In this document: positions 10,450-20,882 of the stretch, in pieces
Numbering within the stretch: position 1 is the stretch's first letter
How the letters are laid out: every line of letters begins with the position of its first letter
Origin: Areca catechu
Taxonomy: Eukaryota > Streptophyta > Magnoliopsida > Arecales > Arecaceae
NCBI GenBank assembly: GCA_021397845.1
Contig: CM038052.1
Span: forward strand, 173,898,183 to 173,962,182
Length of the DNA stretch: 64,000 nt
Reading direction: 5' to 3'
Program-made: the position numbers and the translations under genes
Notes under the pieces: model-generated
Told to the model about the DNA's origin: nothing
Seen by the model: the letters and a program-made list of their open reading frames with translations, nothing else
Database searches by the model: none

Positions 10450-11409
10450 TGGGGATCTCGGCCTCGTACTCTCCGGAGACTTGTCCGGCAACCAGCTGGG
10501 AGTCGGTGAAGACCTTGAGGTTCCGTACGCCCAGCTCGCGGGACACCTTCAGGCTTGCAAGGAGCGCATCGTACTCCGCTTGGTTGTTTGTGGCGGGGAA
10601 CTTGAAGCGAAGTGCGCACTCCGTCACCACTCCGTCGGAATTGGCGAGGATGAGGCCTGCTCCGCTCCCGCAAGAATTGGAGGCGCCGTCCACGTAGAGG
10701 ATCCAAGGGTCCTCTAGTGGGCCGTGCTCGGCTTGGCTCTCTGGGACCATCCGCTCTGGTTCCTCAGGAAGCCCTGTACATTCGACCACGAAGTCGGCTA
10801 GAACTTGGGCCTTCTGTGATGACCTCGACCGATATGCGATGTCGTACTCGCTCAGCGTCAGGGACCATTTGCTTAACCTTCTGGAAGTCTCGGGATAGCT
10901 TAGCATGGTCCTCAGTGGCTGATCAGTCACATCCACGATGGGTGCGCTTGGAAATAGAGCCTGAGGCGCTTAGCAAACATTATTAGTGCAAAAATAAGTT
11001 TTTCGGAGCGGGTATACCCGATCTCCGCATCATGGAGTATTTTGCTGGTGTAGTACACCAGCTTCTATGACCCGTCCCGGTTTGTACGGACAAGGACCGA
11101 GCTGACGGCCCCTTGTGTGATCGCTAGGTAAAGCAGGAGCTCTTCTCCATCTTCGGGTCTGGACAGCAGAGGTGGGGAGGTCAGGAACTCCCTCAGCTCT
11201 TTGAAAGCCGTCATGCACTCTTCGGTCCAGGTGAAGTCATGCATCTTGCGCAACGCCTTGAAGAAAGGGAGGCGGCGGTCAGCTGACCTCGAGATGAACC
11301 AGCTCAAGGCTGCGATTCTCCCTATCAGGCGCTGAACCTGCTTCTTGGATGTTGGGTGCTCCATATCCAGAATTGCTTGGACATTCTCTGAATTCGCCTC
11401 GATGCCTCT
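10440..11409 (-). pseudogene. Element A RT connection and RNase H
   Basis: The minus strand gives the gypsy RT thumb/connection (PTSKKQVQRLIGRIAALS, FTWTEEC) and then RNase H with LYVDGASNSCGSGAGL, NNQAEYDALL and VFTDSQLVAGQ, which hold the catalytic Asp-Glu-Asp. The gene is broken by stops at VT*RG and GS*KL (both Gln codons to TAG by comparison with element B), by a frameshift near 10935, and by another near 10450. The domain would remove the RNA template during cDNA synthesis. Confidence 0.88.
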
Positions 11410-12246
11410 CTAGGTGACCATGAAGTCGAGAAATTTTCCGGCCACCACCCCAAAGGTGCACTTCGCCGGGTTGAGCTTCATCTGGTGTTTTCGGAGACTG
11501 TGAAAAGCTTCAGCGAGGTCGGCAATGTGGTCCGAGCTCGGTTTGCTCATAATGAGCATGTCATCCACGTACACTTGTACATTCCTACCAATCTGGTCCT
11601 TGAAGACCTTGTTGACCAGACGTTGGTACGTGGCCCCAGCATTCTGCAGGCCAAAGGGCATCATTCTGTAGTAGTATGTCCCCCGATCAGTGATGAAGGC
11701 AATGTGCTCCTCGTCCTCTGGGTGCATCCGGATCTGATTGTACCCGGAGAATGCATCCATGAAGGAGAGCAGCTTGTGCCCTGACGTGGCATCCACCAGC
11801 TGGTCTATCCTTGGCAAAGGGAAGCTATCCTTCGGGCGCGCCTTGTTGAGGTCGGTGTAGTCTACACAGATCCTCCACTTACTATTATTCTTCTTCACCA
11901 TCACCACATTCGCCAGCCAGCTCGGGTATTGCACCTTTCGGACGAAGCCGGCGGCGAGGAGTTTCTCAACTTTCTCGTTGATGGTTGCTTGCCTTTCGGG
12001 GGCAAAGCTTCTTTTCTTCTGTCGAACCGGCCTGCACTTCGGATCAACATTAAGTTTATGACTGATGACTTCAGGGGGAATACCTGGCATGTCGGCTGCC
12101 ATCCAGGCGAACACGTCCGCATTTGCCCTCAAGAACTCCAGTAGCAGAGCTTTCTCCTCCTCAGGCAGCTGAGCTCCGATCTGCACGGTCTTCGTCTGGT
12201 CAGTCCTGAGCTGGTAGGGAAGCATGCGCTCGGCCGGACCTCCCCT
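11410..12246 (-). pseudogene. Element A reverse transcriptase
   Basis: An open minus-strand frame covers the whole RT palm and fingers: LNVDPKCRPVRQKKR, FVRKVQYPSWLANVVMVKK, WRICVDYTDLNKA, SFMDAFSGYNQI, MMPFGLQNAGATYQRLV and the catalytic YVDDM. This is the best-preserved part of element A. It is open to the point where 'VT*' stops it at about 11412. The ORF formally extends upstream through a tandem duplication (12236-12645) that is not RT. The enzyme would copy element RNA into cDNA in cytoplasmic particles. Confidence 0.92.
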
Positions 12247-12645
12247 GGGGTCCTGAACCCTCTGATCAAGCTCGGTTGCTCTGGAATCCTCCTCGGGCAC
12301 CCGGGCCCGGTGGAGCGTCTGGAAGCAGTGCTGCATTGGCTGGGGCATGCCCCTCATCTCCCCTACACCGCAAGGGGTTGGGAACTGGACAAGCAACCTC
12401 TTAGTAAAGACGACAGCGTCGAGGAGGTTAAGCCCAGGTCGGCCGGGCCTCCCCTGGGGTCCTGAACCCTCTGATCGAGCTCGGTTGCTTTGGAATCCTC
12501 CTCGGGCACCCGGGCCCCGGGTAGCGTCTGGAAGCAGTGTTGCACTGGCTGGGGCATGCCCCTCATCTCTCCCACACTGCAAGGGGTTGGGAACTGGACA
12601 AGCAACCTCTTAGTAGAGACGACAGCATCGAAGAGGTTAAGCCTA
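12236..12645. repeat. Tandem duplication (2 x ~205 bp) between protease and RT
   Basis: Two adjacent copies run from 'gggtcctgaaccctctgat' to 'taagcc(c/t)aggtcggcc' at about 12236-12440 and 12441-12645, with roughly 20 differences. Element B has one copy (about 43016-43220). The duplication therefore postdates the split from B. It keeps the reading frame nearly intact on the minus strand. Confidence 0.85.
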
Positions 12646-12649
12646 GGTC

Positions 12650-12977
12650 GGCCCAAGATCATGTTGTAATGCGAAGGAAGCCTGACAACTGTGAACATCA
12701 TCATGACGGTACTCTGCCAAGGTGGGGTCCCGGCAGTGACTGGGAGAGTGATTTCTCCTTCTACTCTTGTGAAGTCTCTCGTAAAACCGAGGGGAGTATA
12801 TACTGGCTTGAGCTGAGTAGGGGAGAGATTCATCCGGGAGAAGGCATTGTAAAAAAGTACATCTGTAGAGCTTTCACTATCTACCATGATGCGCTTTACA
12901 GGATGCTTTGTGATCGTCATCTCGACGACCACATCATCATTATTTACATTTTTCTCTCCACTTTCCCCTTCCCTCAT
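12650..12977 (-). pseudogene. Element A retropepsin (protease)
   Basis: The minus strand reads KRIMVDSESSTDVLFY, then GEITLPVTAGTP and NMILGRPRLNLFDAVV, the layout of a Tat-type aspartic protease. The D-S-G active-site triad reads D-S-E here but is intact D-S-G in element B. The frame (12363-12977) is otherwise open. This is the enzyme that would cut the polyprotein. The Gly-to-Glu change is expected to inactivate it. Confidence 0.88.
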
Positions 12978-12999
12978 AAAGGGGGGTACATTCTCAGAG

Positions 13000-14240
13000 T
13001 TCCCTGCCCCCTGGGTCCTCTTGGACGTGCGCTCAGCTTCCTAGGAGATCATGTCCACCAACTTCTCAGTGGGGCAGTTGTCGATGGCTGGAGCTGGCGG
13101 GAGAGCAACGAGCGCCTGGGACTCTGGTCGAGTTCTGCCCCCCACATATTTTCTGAGGTAGCCTCTCTCTGGTCGAGTTCTGCCCCCTACATATATATTT
13201 TCTGAGGTAGCCTCTCTCTGGTCGAGTTCTGCCCCTACATATTTTCTGAGGTAGCCTCTCTTGATGAGCTCTTCGATCTCCCATTTGAGATTGCGACATT
13301 CCTCGGTGTCATGCCCATGGTCACGGTGGAAGCGGAGTACTTCATCTTGTCACGGGTGAAAGATGGCTTCAATGGCGGTGGACGCCTTAGATAAGTCTCG
13401 CCCTCGATCTCCATGAGGATCTTCGTTCTCGGGGTGAGAAGGGGAGAAGGGGATGCCTTAGATAAGTCTCGGGGTGAGAAGGGGAGTTTGGATGAAAGAT
13501 GGCTTCAATGGTGGTGGATGCCTTAGATAAGTCTCGGGGTGAGAAGGGGAGTGAAACTCCCTTGAGGGACGGGAGCATTTCTTGGCCTTGGCGCTGGTTG
13601 GGAGCTCAGAGCTGGCAGTCTCGGCCTCCGTGCTTCAGGCTTCTCGGCGGGCACCGGCCCCTTCACCTTCAGCAGCTTCCCGTCGAACTCCCGTCTCGTA
13701 CGATCCGCCTTCTCGGCTTAGATGTACTTCTAAGCCCGGAAGAGTAGCTCAGCATAGGTCTTCGGAGGATTCTTGTCGAGCGAGTAGGTCAGGCGGGAGG
13801 TGATGGCTCTTATACCAAGAGAGGTGTCGGACCGTTGATCGTTAAGAAACGATCTCTAGATTAGGGTGCCCAATTTAATTAAATTAAATCTAATTAAATA
13901 GAAATAAACAGCAATTGATTGGGTCAGGTTATCGAAATGGATCTCACTCGAAATCATGAAATTTCATGAATCCTGGAAAAGGGAGATCGTCTAGAGGTCG
14001 TCCAAAATCCGGACCAGTAGTTCACGGGCACCGGCCCCTTCACCTTCAGTGGCTTCCCGTCGAGCTCCCATCTCGTACAATCCGCCTTCTCGGCGCGGAT
14101 GTACTTCTGAGCCCGGAAAAGTAGCTCGGCATAGGTCTTCGGGGGCTTCTTGTCGAGCAAGCGCGGTTGTACTTCTGAGCCCGGAAGAGTAGCTCAGCAT
14201 AGGTCTTCAAGGGCTTCTTATCGAGCAAGTAGGTCAGGCG
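13000..14240 (-). pseudogene. Element A gag C-terminal part with internal duplications
   Basis: The minus-strand frame around 13240-13345 gives RFHRDHGHDTEECRNLKWE, the conserved C-terminal Tat gag motif. The segments at 13130-13260 (three ~60-bp units) and 13430-13560 (two to three ~60-bp units) are local tandem repeats. The stretch 13650-13800 (LLDKKPPKTYAEL region) is repeated at 14030-14160 and again at 14160-14245. Stops and frame changes occur throughout. The N-terminal half of gag lies at 17601-18656, beyond element C. Confidence 0.8.
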
Positions 14241-14500
14241 GGAGGTGATGTGGTACTGAACGCTCTTATACCAAGAGAGGTGTCGGACCGTTGATCGTTA
14301 AGAAACGATCTCTAGATTAGGGTGTCCAATTTAATTAAATTAAATATAATTAAATAGAAATAACCAGCAATTGATTGAGTCGGGTTATCGAAATGGATCT
14401 CACTCGAAATCACGAAATTTCACGAATCCTGGAAAAGGGAGATCGTCTAGATCGTCTAGAGGTTGTCCAAAATCCGGACTAGTAGTTCACGGGCAAGGTG
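13650..14500. repeat. Duplicated block: gag segment plus head of element C LTR
   Basis: A block of gag sequence followed by about 230 bp of C-type LTR head ('ctcttataccaagagaggtg' onward) occupies 13650-14027. The same gag sequence followed by the real C LTR begins at 14028. The first LTR piece (about 13800-14027) stops at 'agttcacgggc', where 'cgggcaccggcccc' joins it to the next gag copy. The first copy also lacks about 11 bp near the LTR start. Confidence 0.82.
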
Positions 14501-15883
14501 GATCAAAAGCCGTTGGACCTGAAACACCAAAATAAATAAATAACGAATCAATTCCAAATCAAACAAAATTTAATTTAACCACAACACTCTAAGATCCATG
14601 TGCTCTGAGATCCGTGCACTCTGGGATCAGTGCGCTATGGGATCAGTGCAGAGCAAAAATCGGTAGTATGGGAACGTGAATGCTTTCACGTTCATGCCAT
14701 TGTTTGCCATTGTTTCTTCTCCACGGATCACAACAAAAACAGGGGAGGGGAGGCCGAAGGCCTTGCGACCGAGTTCGCCGGCGTCGACTTTGGGCGGCGA
14801 CGGTGGATCAGCCGGTGGTGGTCTCGGAGATGGCTGGCGATGCCAGCGGATGGGGCGGAAGGAAGGGGCTTCGGGCGGAAGACCAGCGGGAGGGTTCGCG
14901 GGAGAATGGAGGCACCGGAGGTGAGGGGCTTCGGGCGATGGCGGGGTGGCTCTCACCGGCGATGGCTTGCACAGGCGGAGACGGTCCAGCTGTGGTCGTG
15001 CGGCGATCGTGGAGGACACGGTGGCAGCAAGGAGATGGGCGACCATCCAACGTCGGGGCATATGGGATGCTCGGCTCCGGCCATACGTTGGGACGGCTTC
15101 GGAGGGGCCGATCCGGCGTCTTGGGGCTTCGGTCGGGCAGATCCTGGGGGTGAACGATGGTCGGACGGTGCTTCAGATTTTGACGACGGCCGTGGGGAGA
15201 GTTTGGTAATCGGGAAGTGGTTAACAGGGGATTGTATTCTCTGAGAACTTGGGATTAGCCGGGAATGGATATGAGGGAGAAAGAAATCCGAGAAGAGATG
15301 GAGAAAAAGATCAGAAAAGAAAGAGAAGGGGAAGAAGAAGAGAACCGGGAAGAAGAAGCAGCACAAGGAAGGAGGGAGGGGGAGGAGTCGGGATATACCT
15401 GTTGTTTTCTCAAAATATTCATTCACTTTGCTAATTTTTTTATTTCAGTACAAAACATCTTAAATAAATTATCGGAACATGAAAGGGATCCAAACAAATC
15501 CTAAAATAAACAGAACTCCTAAACAATCAAATATTCAAAACAAATATAATATCTTAAAACAAATATTCAAACTAAACAAATGATAAGATAAATCCGCAAC
15601 AGACTGAAAAATCCGAACAAATGATAAGATAAATCTTAAAACAAATATTCAAACTAAACAATCAAATCCTAAAAACTGATAAGATAAGGTAATATCTTGA
15701 ATTTAAATTCAAGAGTGCTGCATCAGGATTAATGCTCATCAGGATCTGTACTCATCAACTCTAGGATCTTGGACCCCAGAGTTTGGGCTGAGTTGGGCTT
15801 CAGGTTCTGGGCTAGGCTACAGGTTCTTGGCTGGGCTGGGCTTCAGGTTCTCGGCTGGGCTGGGCTGGTCGATGTCTCCATTA
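14246..15883 (-). repeat. Element C 3' LTR
   Basis: Direct copy of 16046-17595. It contains a GC-rich block (14740-15220) between AT-rich arms, short tandem 'ctctgggatc' repeats near 14585-14650, and 'ggctgggctgggcttcagg' repeats near 15785-15870. Confidence 0.88.
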
Positions 15884-16030
15884 TTTTTCCTGAGATGGGG
15901 AGAACTCGACTCCGTCGAGTCAAGCTTCAGCAATCTTCTGACTCCAGGATGCACCATGTGATCTGCAGACTGAAATTTTTTTTTTAATACAAATAGTGAA
16001 ATTAAAATGAGTAACCTAACCTAACCTATT

Positions 16031-16042
16031 GCTCTGATACCA
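16031..16042 (-). other. Primer-binding site of element C
   Basis: The minus strand reads TGGTATCAGAGC, complementary to initiator tRNA-Met. It lies 3 bp inside the 5' LTR (16046-17595). Confidence 0.88.
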
Positions 16043-16045
16043 ATT

Positions 16046-17595
16046 TGATGTGGTATTGAACGCTCTTATACTAAGACTAGTGTCGGACCATTGATCATTA
16101 AGAAACGATCTCTAGATTAGGGTGTCCAATTTAATTAAATTATATCTAATTAAATAGAAATAACTAGCAATTGATTGGGTCAGGTTATCGAAATGGGTCT
16201 TAGCCGAAATCACGAAATTTCACGAATCCTGGAAAAGGAAGATCGTCTAGAGGTCGTCCAAAATTCAGACCAGTAGTTCTCGGGCAAGGTGGATCAGAAG
16301 CCTTTGAACCTGGAACACCAAAAAAAATAAATAACGTATCAATTCCAAATCAAACATAATTTAATTTAACCACAATGCTCTGAGATCCATGTGCTCTAAG
16401 ATCCGTGCACTCTGGGATCAGTGTGCTCTGGGATCCGTGCAGAGCAGAAATCGGCAGTATGGGAACGTGAATGCTTTCACGTTCGTGCCATTGTTTCTTC
16501 TCCACGGATCACAACAAAAACAGGGGAGGGGAGGCCGAAGGCCTTGCGGCCGGGTTTTCCGGCGTCGACTTTGGGCGGCGATGGCGGATCGGCCGGTGGT
16601 GGTCTCGGAGATGGCTAGCGATGCCGGCGGATGGGGGGAAGGAAGGGGCTTCGGGTGGAAGACCAGCGGGAGGGTTCGCGGGAGAATGGAGGCACCGGAG
16701 GAGAGGGGCTTCGGGCGGTGGCGGGGTGGCTCTCACCGGCGATGGCTTGCACAGGTGGAGACGGTCCGGCTGTGGTCGTGCGGCAGTCATGGAGGACACG
16801 GCGGCAGCAAGGAGATGGGCGACCATCCGGTGTCGGGGCAGATGGGATGCTCGGCTCCGGCCGTACGTTGGGACGGCTTTGGAGGGGCCGATCCGGCATC
16901 TTGGGGCTTCGGTCGGGCAGATCCCGGGGGAGAACGGTGGTCGGACAGTGCTTCGGATTTTGACGACGGCCGTGGGGAGAGTTTGGTAATCGGGAAGTGG
17001 TTAACAAGGGATTGTAATCTCTGAGAACTTGGGATTAGCCGGGAATAGAAATGAGGGAGAAAGAAATTCGAGAAGAGACGGAGAAAGATATCAGAGAAGA
17101 AGAGAGAGAAGGGGAAGAAGAAGAGAACCGGGAAGAAGAAGTAGCACAAGGAAGAAGAGGGGAGAGGAGTCGGGATATACCCTGTTATTTTCTCAAAATA
17201 TTCATTCACTTCGCTAATTTTTTTATTTCAGTACGAAACATCTTAAATAAACTATCAGAACCTGAAAGAAATCCGAACAAATCCTAAAATAAGCGGAACT
17301 TCTCAACAGACTGAGAAATCCGAACAAATGATAAGATAAATCATAAAACAAATATTCAAACTAAACAATCAAATCCTAAAAACTGATAAGATAAGATAAT
17401 ATCTTGAATTTAAATTCAAGAGTGCTGCATCAGGATTAATGCTCATCAGGATCTGTGCTCATCGACTCCAGGATCTTGGATCCCAGGGTTTGGGCTGAGT
17501 TGGGCTTCAGGTTCTGGGCTGGGCTACAGGTTCTTGGCTGGGCTGGGCTAGGCTTCAGGTTCTCGGTTGGGCTGGGATGGTCGATGTCTCCATCA
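16046..17595 (-). repeat. Element C 5' LTR
   Basis: Direct copy of 14246-15883 with intact TG and CA ends. It lacks about 90 bp present in the left copy, mainly in the AT-rich part near 15500-15650. Confidence 0.88.
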
Positions 17596-17600
17596 GGAGG

Positions 17601-18656
17601 TCCTGAGCCCTCGCTTTAGAGCCAGCATCGCCATCGGCTCCTCTAGGCTATAGATCTCCAATGCAGCGGCCTTGAAGCGAGCCACGTAGTCTTGTAGCGG
17701 CTCACGGTCTTGCTGCTTGATGGAGAAGAGGCTGTCTGCCTCGCGTGGCATCTTCCGACAAGCATCAAAATGAGCCACGAACTTCTGTTCCAATTGGGCA
17801 AAAGAGCTGATGCTTTCTGGCTCGAGGCGGGTGAACCACACCCGAGCCGCCTTCCGGAGGGTAGCAGGGAAGGCAACGCACAAAAGGGCATCAGTGGCCC
17901 CCTGGACCCTCATGAGGGTCCTATAACTTTCTAGGTGGTCCAGGGGGTCGGTGGTTCCATCGTAAGGATCCACCTACGGCATGCAGAACCGACGGGGAAT
18001 TGGCTATGCCTGAATCTCCTGGGAGAAAGGAGGGCGGGCGTCATAGCCCGCTGGCTCACTAGCGGAGCCAGGCAAGTTGGCGAACCGGCGGGCAAATTTC
18101 ACCAGCTTGCGGTCATGCTCTTCCAGGCGCTTCTCCGCCATGCGCCTGATGGCCTCTTCTGTAGACCCCTCCGCTGAGGGGGGCGGTGAAGGTGAGGCGG
18201 ACGTGCAGCACCCGTGGCAAGGAGCCTTGCCTTTCCGGCCCTGGTGGGGCTTAGGTGCCCCTCGGCCAAGGTGCGGCGAGCAGCTTTCTTCGTCAATGGA
18301 GTTGGCCCGCCATCGCTTCATTGGGGCTTGATGGGTATCCCGAGGGTCTGTAGCTACTCGCGGCTGCGAAGGCCTCTAATGGAAGGAACGCAGGCTGTCA
18401 CGGGGGGCTACGGAGTGGGCCGCAGGAGTCTCTGGCTATTGGTGGGTGGCCAGGGACCGATGTTGATGCTGGTACTGGAGCTGGCGCACCGCCACGGTGA
18501 GAGTGTGCATCTGCTTGGCAAGTGCGGTCAGCTGGGTCTCCAGTGGGGGCGGTTGAACTGAGGCAGGTACTTCTGTTTCCGATTCGTGCGGGTTCCTGTG
18601 GGAAGGGGATGCCTCCGCACGACTGGGAGAAGCTCCCCTGCCCGGGTGGTCACCAT
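17601..18656 (-). pseudogene. Element A gag N-terminal part
   Basis: The start is placed at the ATG at 18654-18656, because element B gag begins with the same MVTTRA. One base missing soon after it shifts the frame relative to B. Further on the minus strand gives EHDRKLVKFARRFANLPGS and the retrotransposon gag core: VDPYDGTTDPLDHLESY, ARVWFTRLEP, SSFAQLEQKFVAHF and DYVARFKAAALEIY. Gag would form the virus-like particle around the RNA. The frame ends at element C (17595), and the rest is at 13000-14240. Confidence 0.88.
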
Positions 18657-18708
18657 CCTCCCGATAGACTGGCTAAGCCGGGCTTGAACTAGATCAAGTA
18701 TCGTCCTG

Positions 18709-18728
18709 CCCCCCTACCTGGCGTGCCA
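18709..18728 (-). other. Primer-binding site of element A
   Basis: Three bases inside the 5' LTR the minus strand reads TGGCACGCCAGGTAGGGG. Element B has TGGCGTGCCAGGTAGGGG at the same place. The ending TGG complements a tRNA CCA tail. I cannot name the donor tRNA from sequence alone. Confidence 0.7.
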
Positions 18729-18731
18729 ATC

Positions 18732-20016
18732 TGTTGCCGCCCGGATCGTCGTGGCTCGTAGCTGCTGATGGTGTCGGGTGGTCCGTGTCCGCCCGCCGGG
18801 ATGCCTCCGGTGCCTCGGAACCTGCAAGATAGCCAACGTCAGTGACCCGGGCCGGGGATTCTGGCGGGGGCACTCCGATGGTCAAGTCAGTGACGATTCA
18901 GGGGAACAGATCCTCCTGGTCGAGCCCTTCTGGATGAGCTCCACGCTAGGAGGAGTGAGTGGAGTGTATGAGAGTGTGAGCGAGCTAGGGGATGTGGTGG
19001 CCGAGGTGGTCTTGCCCTCCTCTCTGGCCCCTCCCCCTTCTCCTCTTTCTCTTTGTAGAGGTTGTGTTCTTGGAAAGACTGTGTGTTCTCTCCTTGAAAG
19101 AGTGTTGATCTTGCTTGGAAGTCCAAAAAAAAATGGGTGTCGTTACCTCCCTTTTTGTTTATTCTGGCTAGGTCTTTTCCTTTGGCTTGCCTCGGGGTTC
19201 TCCCACGCTGTCAGACGAGTACAACAAGGTACCGTGCCGTAAACAGGACGCCTTCTTTATTGGGTAGCTAGGGAAGCCTCTGCATGCCTCTGACATTCCT
19301 TTTATTTGCCCTTCCTGGAAGTCTGGAAGGATCTCGATTGTTGTGCCACCGCTCTCGGGGACTGCGCTCCTTGGTGGAGTCTTTTCTCCAGTCGTACGGC
19401 AGGTCGATGGAGGGCATGGTGCCTTGATGTGAGCTTCCTTTCTTTCTGGTATGAATGGCGGCTGTGGGCATTAATGGCGACGTGGCGGGTGCTGTCGTAT
19501 GGTCCTCGGGGGGCCCGCCACCGTCTTCGGAGGGGAGGTGTTGCTCCCGTGTGGGTTGGTGTCTCGATCTGAGTTGAGGGCCAAGCTGGAAAGATGGGGC
19601 CCACTCGCAGGGGACCGGTCTCGCGGCGGCTCGGCTGTGCGGAGGAGGGCCGAGCTCGGTGTCGGGCCAGAGGGGCCCAGCTCTTACCGAGCTCGGGTTG
19701 GCAGAGGTGGATGAGGTGCACCCGGTCCAGGGGACCCTGCCTCGGAGGGGTTCTCCGTGGTGGAGGAGGCTTGAGCTCGACTCCGGGCCACGGGACCCGA
19801 TCTCGGGCCCGAAAGGTCCGCCTCTGGTGGGGTTTGAACTCGGCTCCGACCTAGACGTCCCGACCTGGCGGAGGACAGAGCCCGGCTTCGACGAGCGGCC
19901 CCGTTGGCATCGGGAGCTTAGCCCGACGAAGGGGCCTATGGTGGTAATCCCGCGTGGCGTCCAGTGAGGGCTCCACGTCAAGCTCCTTGCCTCACGTCAA
20001 CGAATCGGTCACATCA
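18732..20016 (-). repeat. Element A 5' LTR
   Basis: Starts (plus strand) TGTTGCCGCC and ends GGTCACATCA, followed directly by the target copy GTTTC. It is the driver LTR for the minus-strand gag-pol. Its TATA-like site reads CTCTACAAAG. Confidence 0.92.
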
Positions 20017-20021
20017 GTTTC

Positions 20022-20880
20022 CATTCATAAATGATTTGATATACACTCATATGTATATGTATACAAAAAATAATTTTTGAAGAATTATAAAAATAAACTA
20101 AATTTGCAAGTGTATGTATGAAAAATTAGAAATTGAAGAAGAACCTTATGCCATGCCAAATCATGTATTGCATCTATTTTTTGGGAAGGCATTTCATTTG
20201 GCACAGCACTATGCTGATATGAAGAAATGATGCCATGCTTGGGTAAAAATAGACATGCCATAATATCTTTTATATATGTGATTATGAGAATAATACACTG
20301 AGCGGACTCGATAGACAAATAAACCAGCAGCAATGATCTCCCCAGTTACTAACTTTATCCAGGACCTGCACAAATGGCATAAAGTTTTCCACCTAAATCT
20401 CTACAGTTGCCTTCCAACTCCCAAGCGCTCCTCAGGTTGTATACTGGTGATGATGGAGCCATAATTGCTTTTACCTCCCATACTAGAGTTCTAATGTGAT
20501 ATAATTGATTTTAAACAACAGAAAGATATTATTTTGCTTATTACAAAGAATTATTTTCTTGCATTGTATTCAGCATATGAATGAAAAATTAAAGTTTATA
20601 AGTAAACTTTGTTTTCTTTTTTTTTTCCTTGGGATTTTTTGTAGGCAATGTGTGGTCTAGATGGATTTTTTATAAATATTATTTGAATGATATTTATATT
20701 ATTTCATAAAATTAAATTCATCAACAATGGAATCTACCATAAAATTTTCAGCTATCTCCTTATTGATATAAGTGACTAAACAATCAACAAAGAAATTATC
20801 TTTCATATTGTTGCACAATCTAGTCTTGATAATCTTTATTGTTAAAAATACTCACTCCATAGTATAGTTGAAATCGGAAA
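20022..20880. other. AT-rich intergenic stretch, no gene seen
   Basis: Low-GC DNA with short simple-sequence runs. No coding or repeat family was recognised. Confidence 0.6.
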
Positions 20881-20882
20881 AG

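Larger units (their letters stand above)
14246..17595 (-). mobile_element. Element C: LTR pair with a 162-bp interior (non-autonomous)
   Basis: Two direct LTRs, 14246-15883 (1638 bp) and 16046-17595 (1550 bp), start TGATGTGGTA and end CCATCA (mutated to CCATTA in the left copy). GGAGG is duplicated at 14241-14245 and 17596-17600. The interior, 15884-16045, has a PBS at its right edge and a purine-rich tract at its left edge, so the element reads on the minus strand. It has no coding capacity and must depend on another element's enzymes. It splits element A gag. Confidence 0.9.
1032..20016 (-). mobile_element. Element A: Ty3/gypsy, Tat-type LTR retrotransposon, with nested insertions
   Basis: Two direct LTRs (1032-2331 and 18732-20016) enclose gag, protease, RT, RNase H and integrase remnants read on the minus strand. 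The 5-bp target duplication GTTTC is intact at 1027-1031 and 20017-20021. Tat-lineage placement rests on the gag start MVTTRA, the gag motif RFHRDHGHDTEEC, the RT and integrase wording, the absence of a chromodomain, and an extra antisense gene between pol and the 3' LTR. After removing the nested elements E and C the element is about 13.8 kb. Over the first ~215 bp the two LTRs differ at about 9 percent of positions by eye, so the insertion is old. Stops and frameshifts leave it non-autonomous. Confidence 0.93.

Noticed and set aside
14630..15244. 204-codon plus-strand frame in the element C LTR, with a similar 211-codon frame at 16389-17024
   Set aside because: Both lie in the GC-rich block of an LTR, with equally long frames on the other strand. 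There is no motif or start context, and the N-terminal readings differ.
19268..19981. 237-codon minus-strand open frame in the element A 5' LTR
   Set aside because: The equivalent frame in the 3' LTR (1602-2275) is broken into different frames, and the composition follows the LTR.
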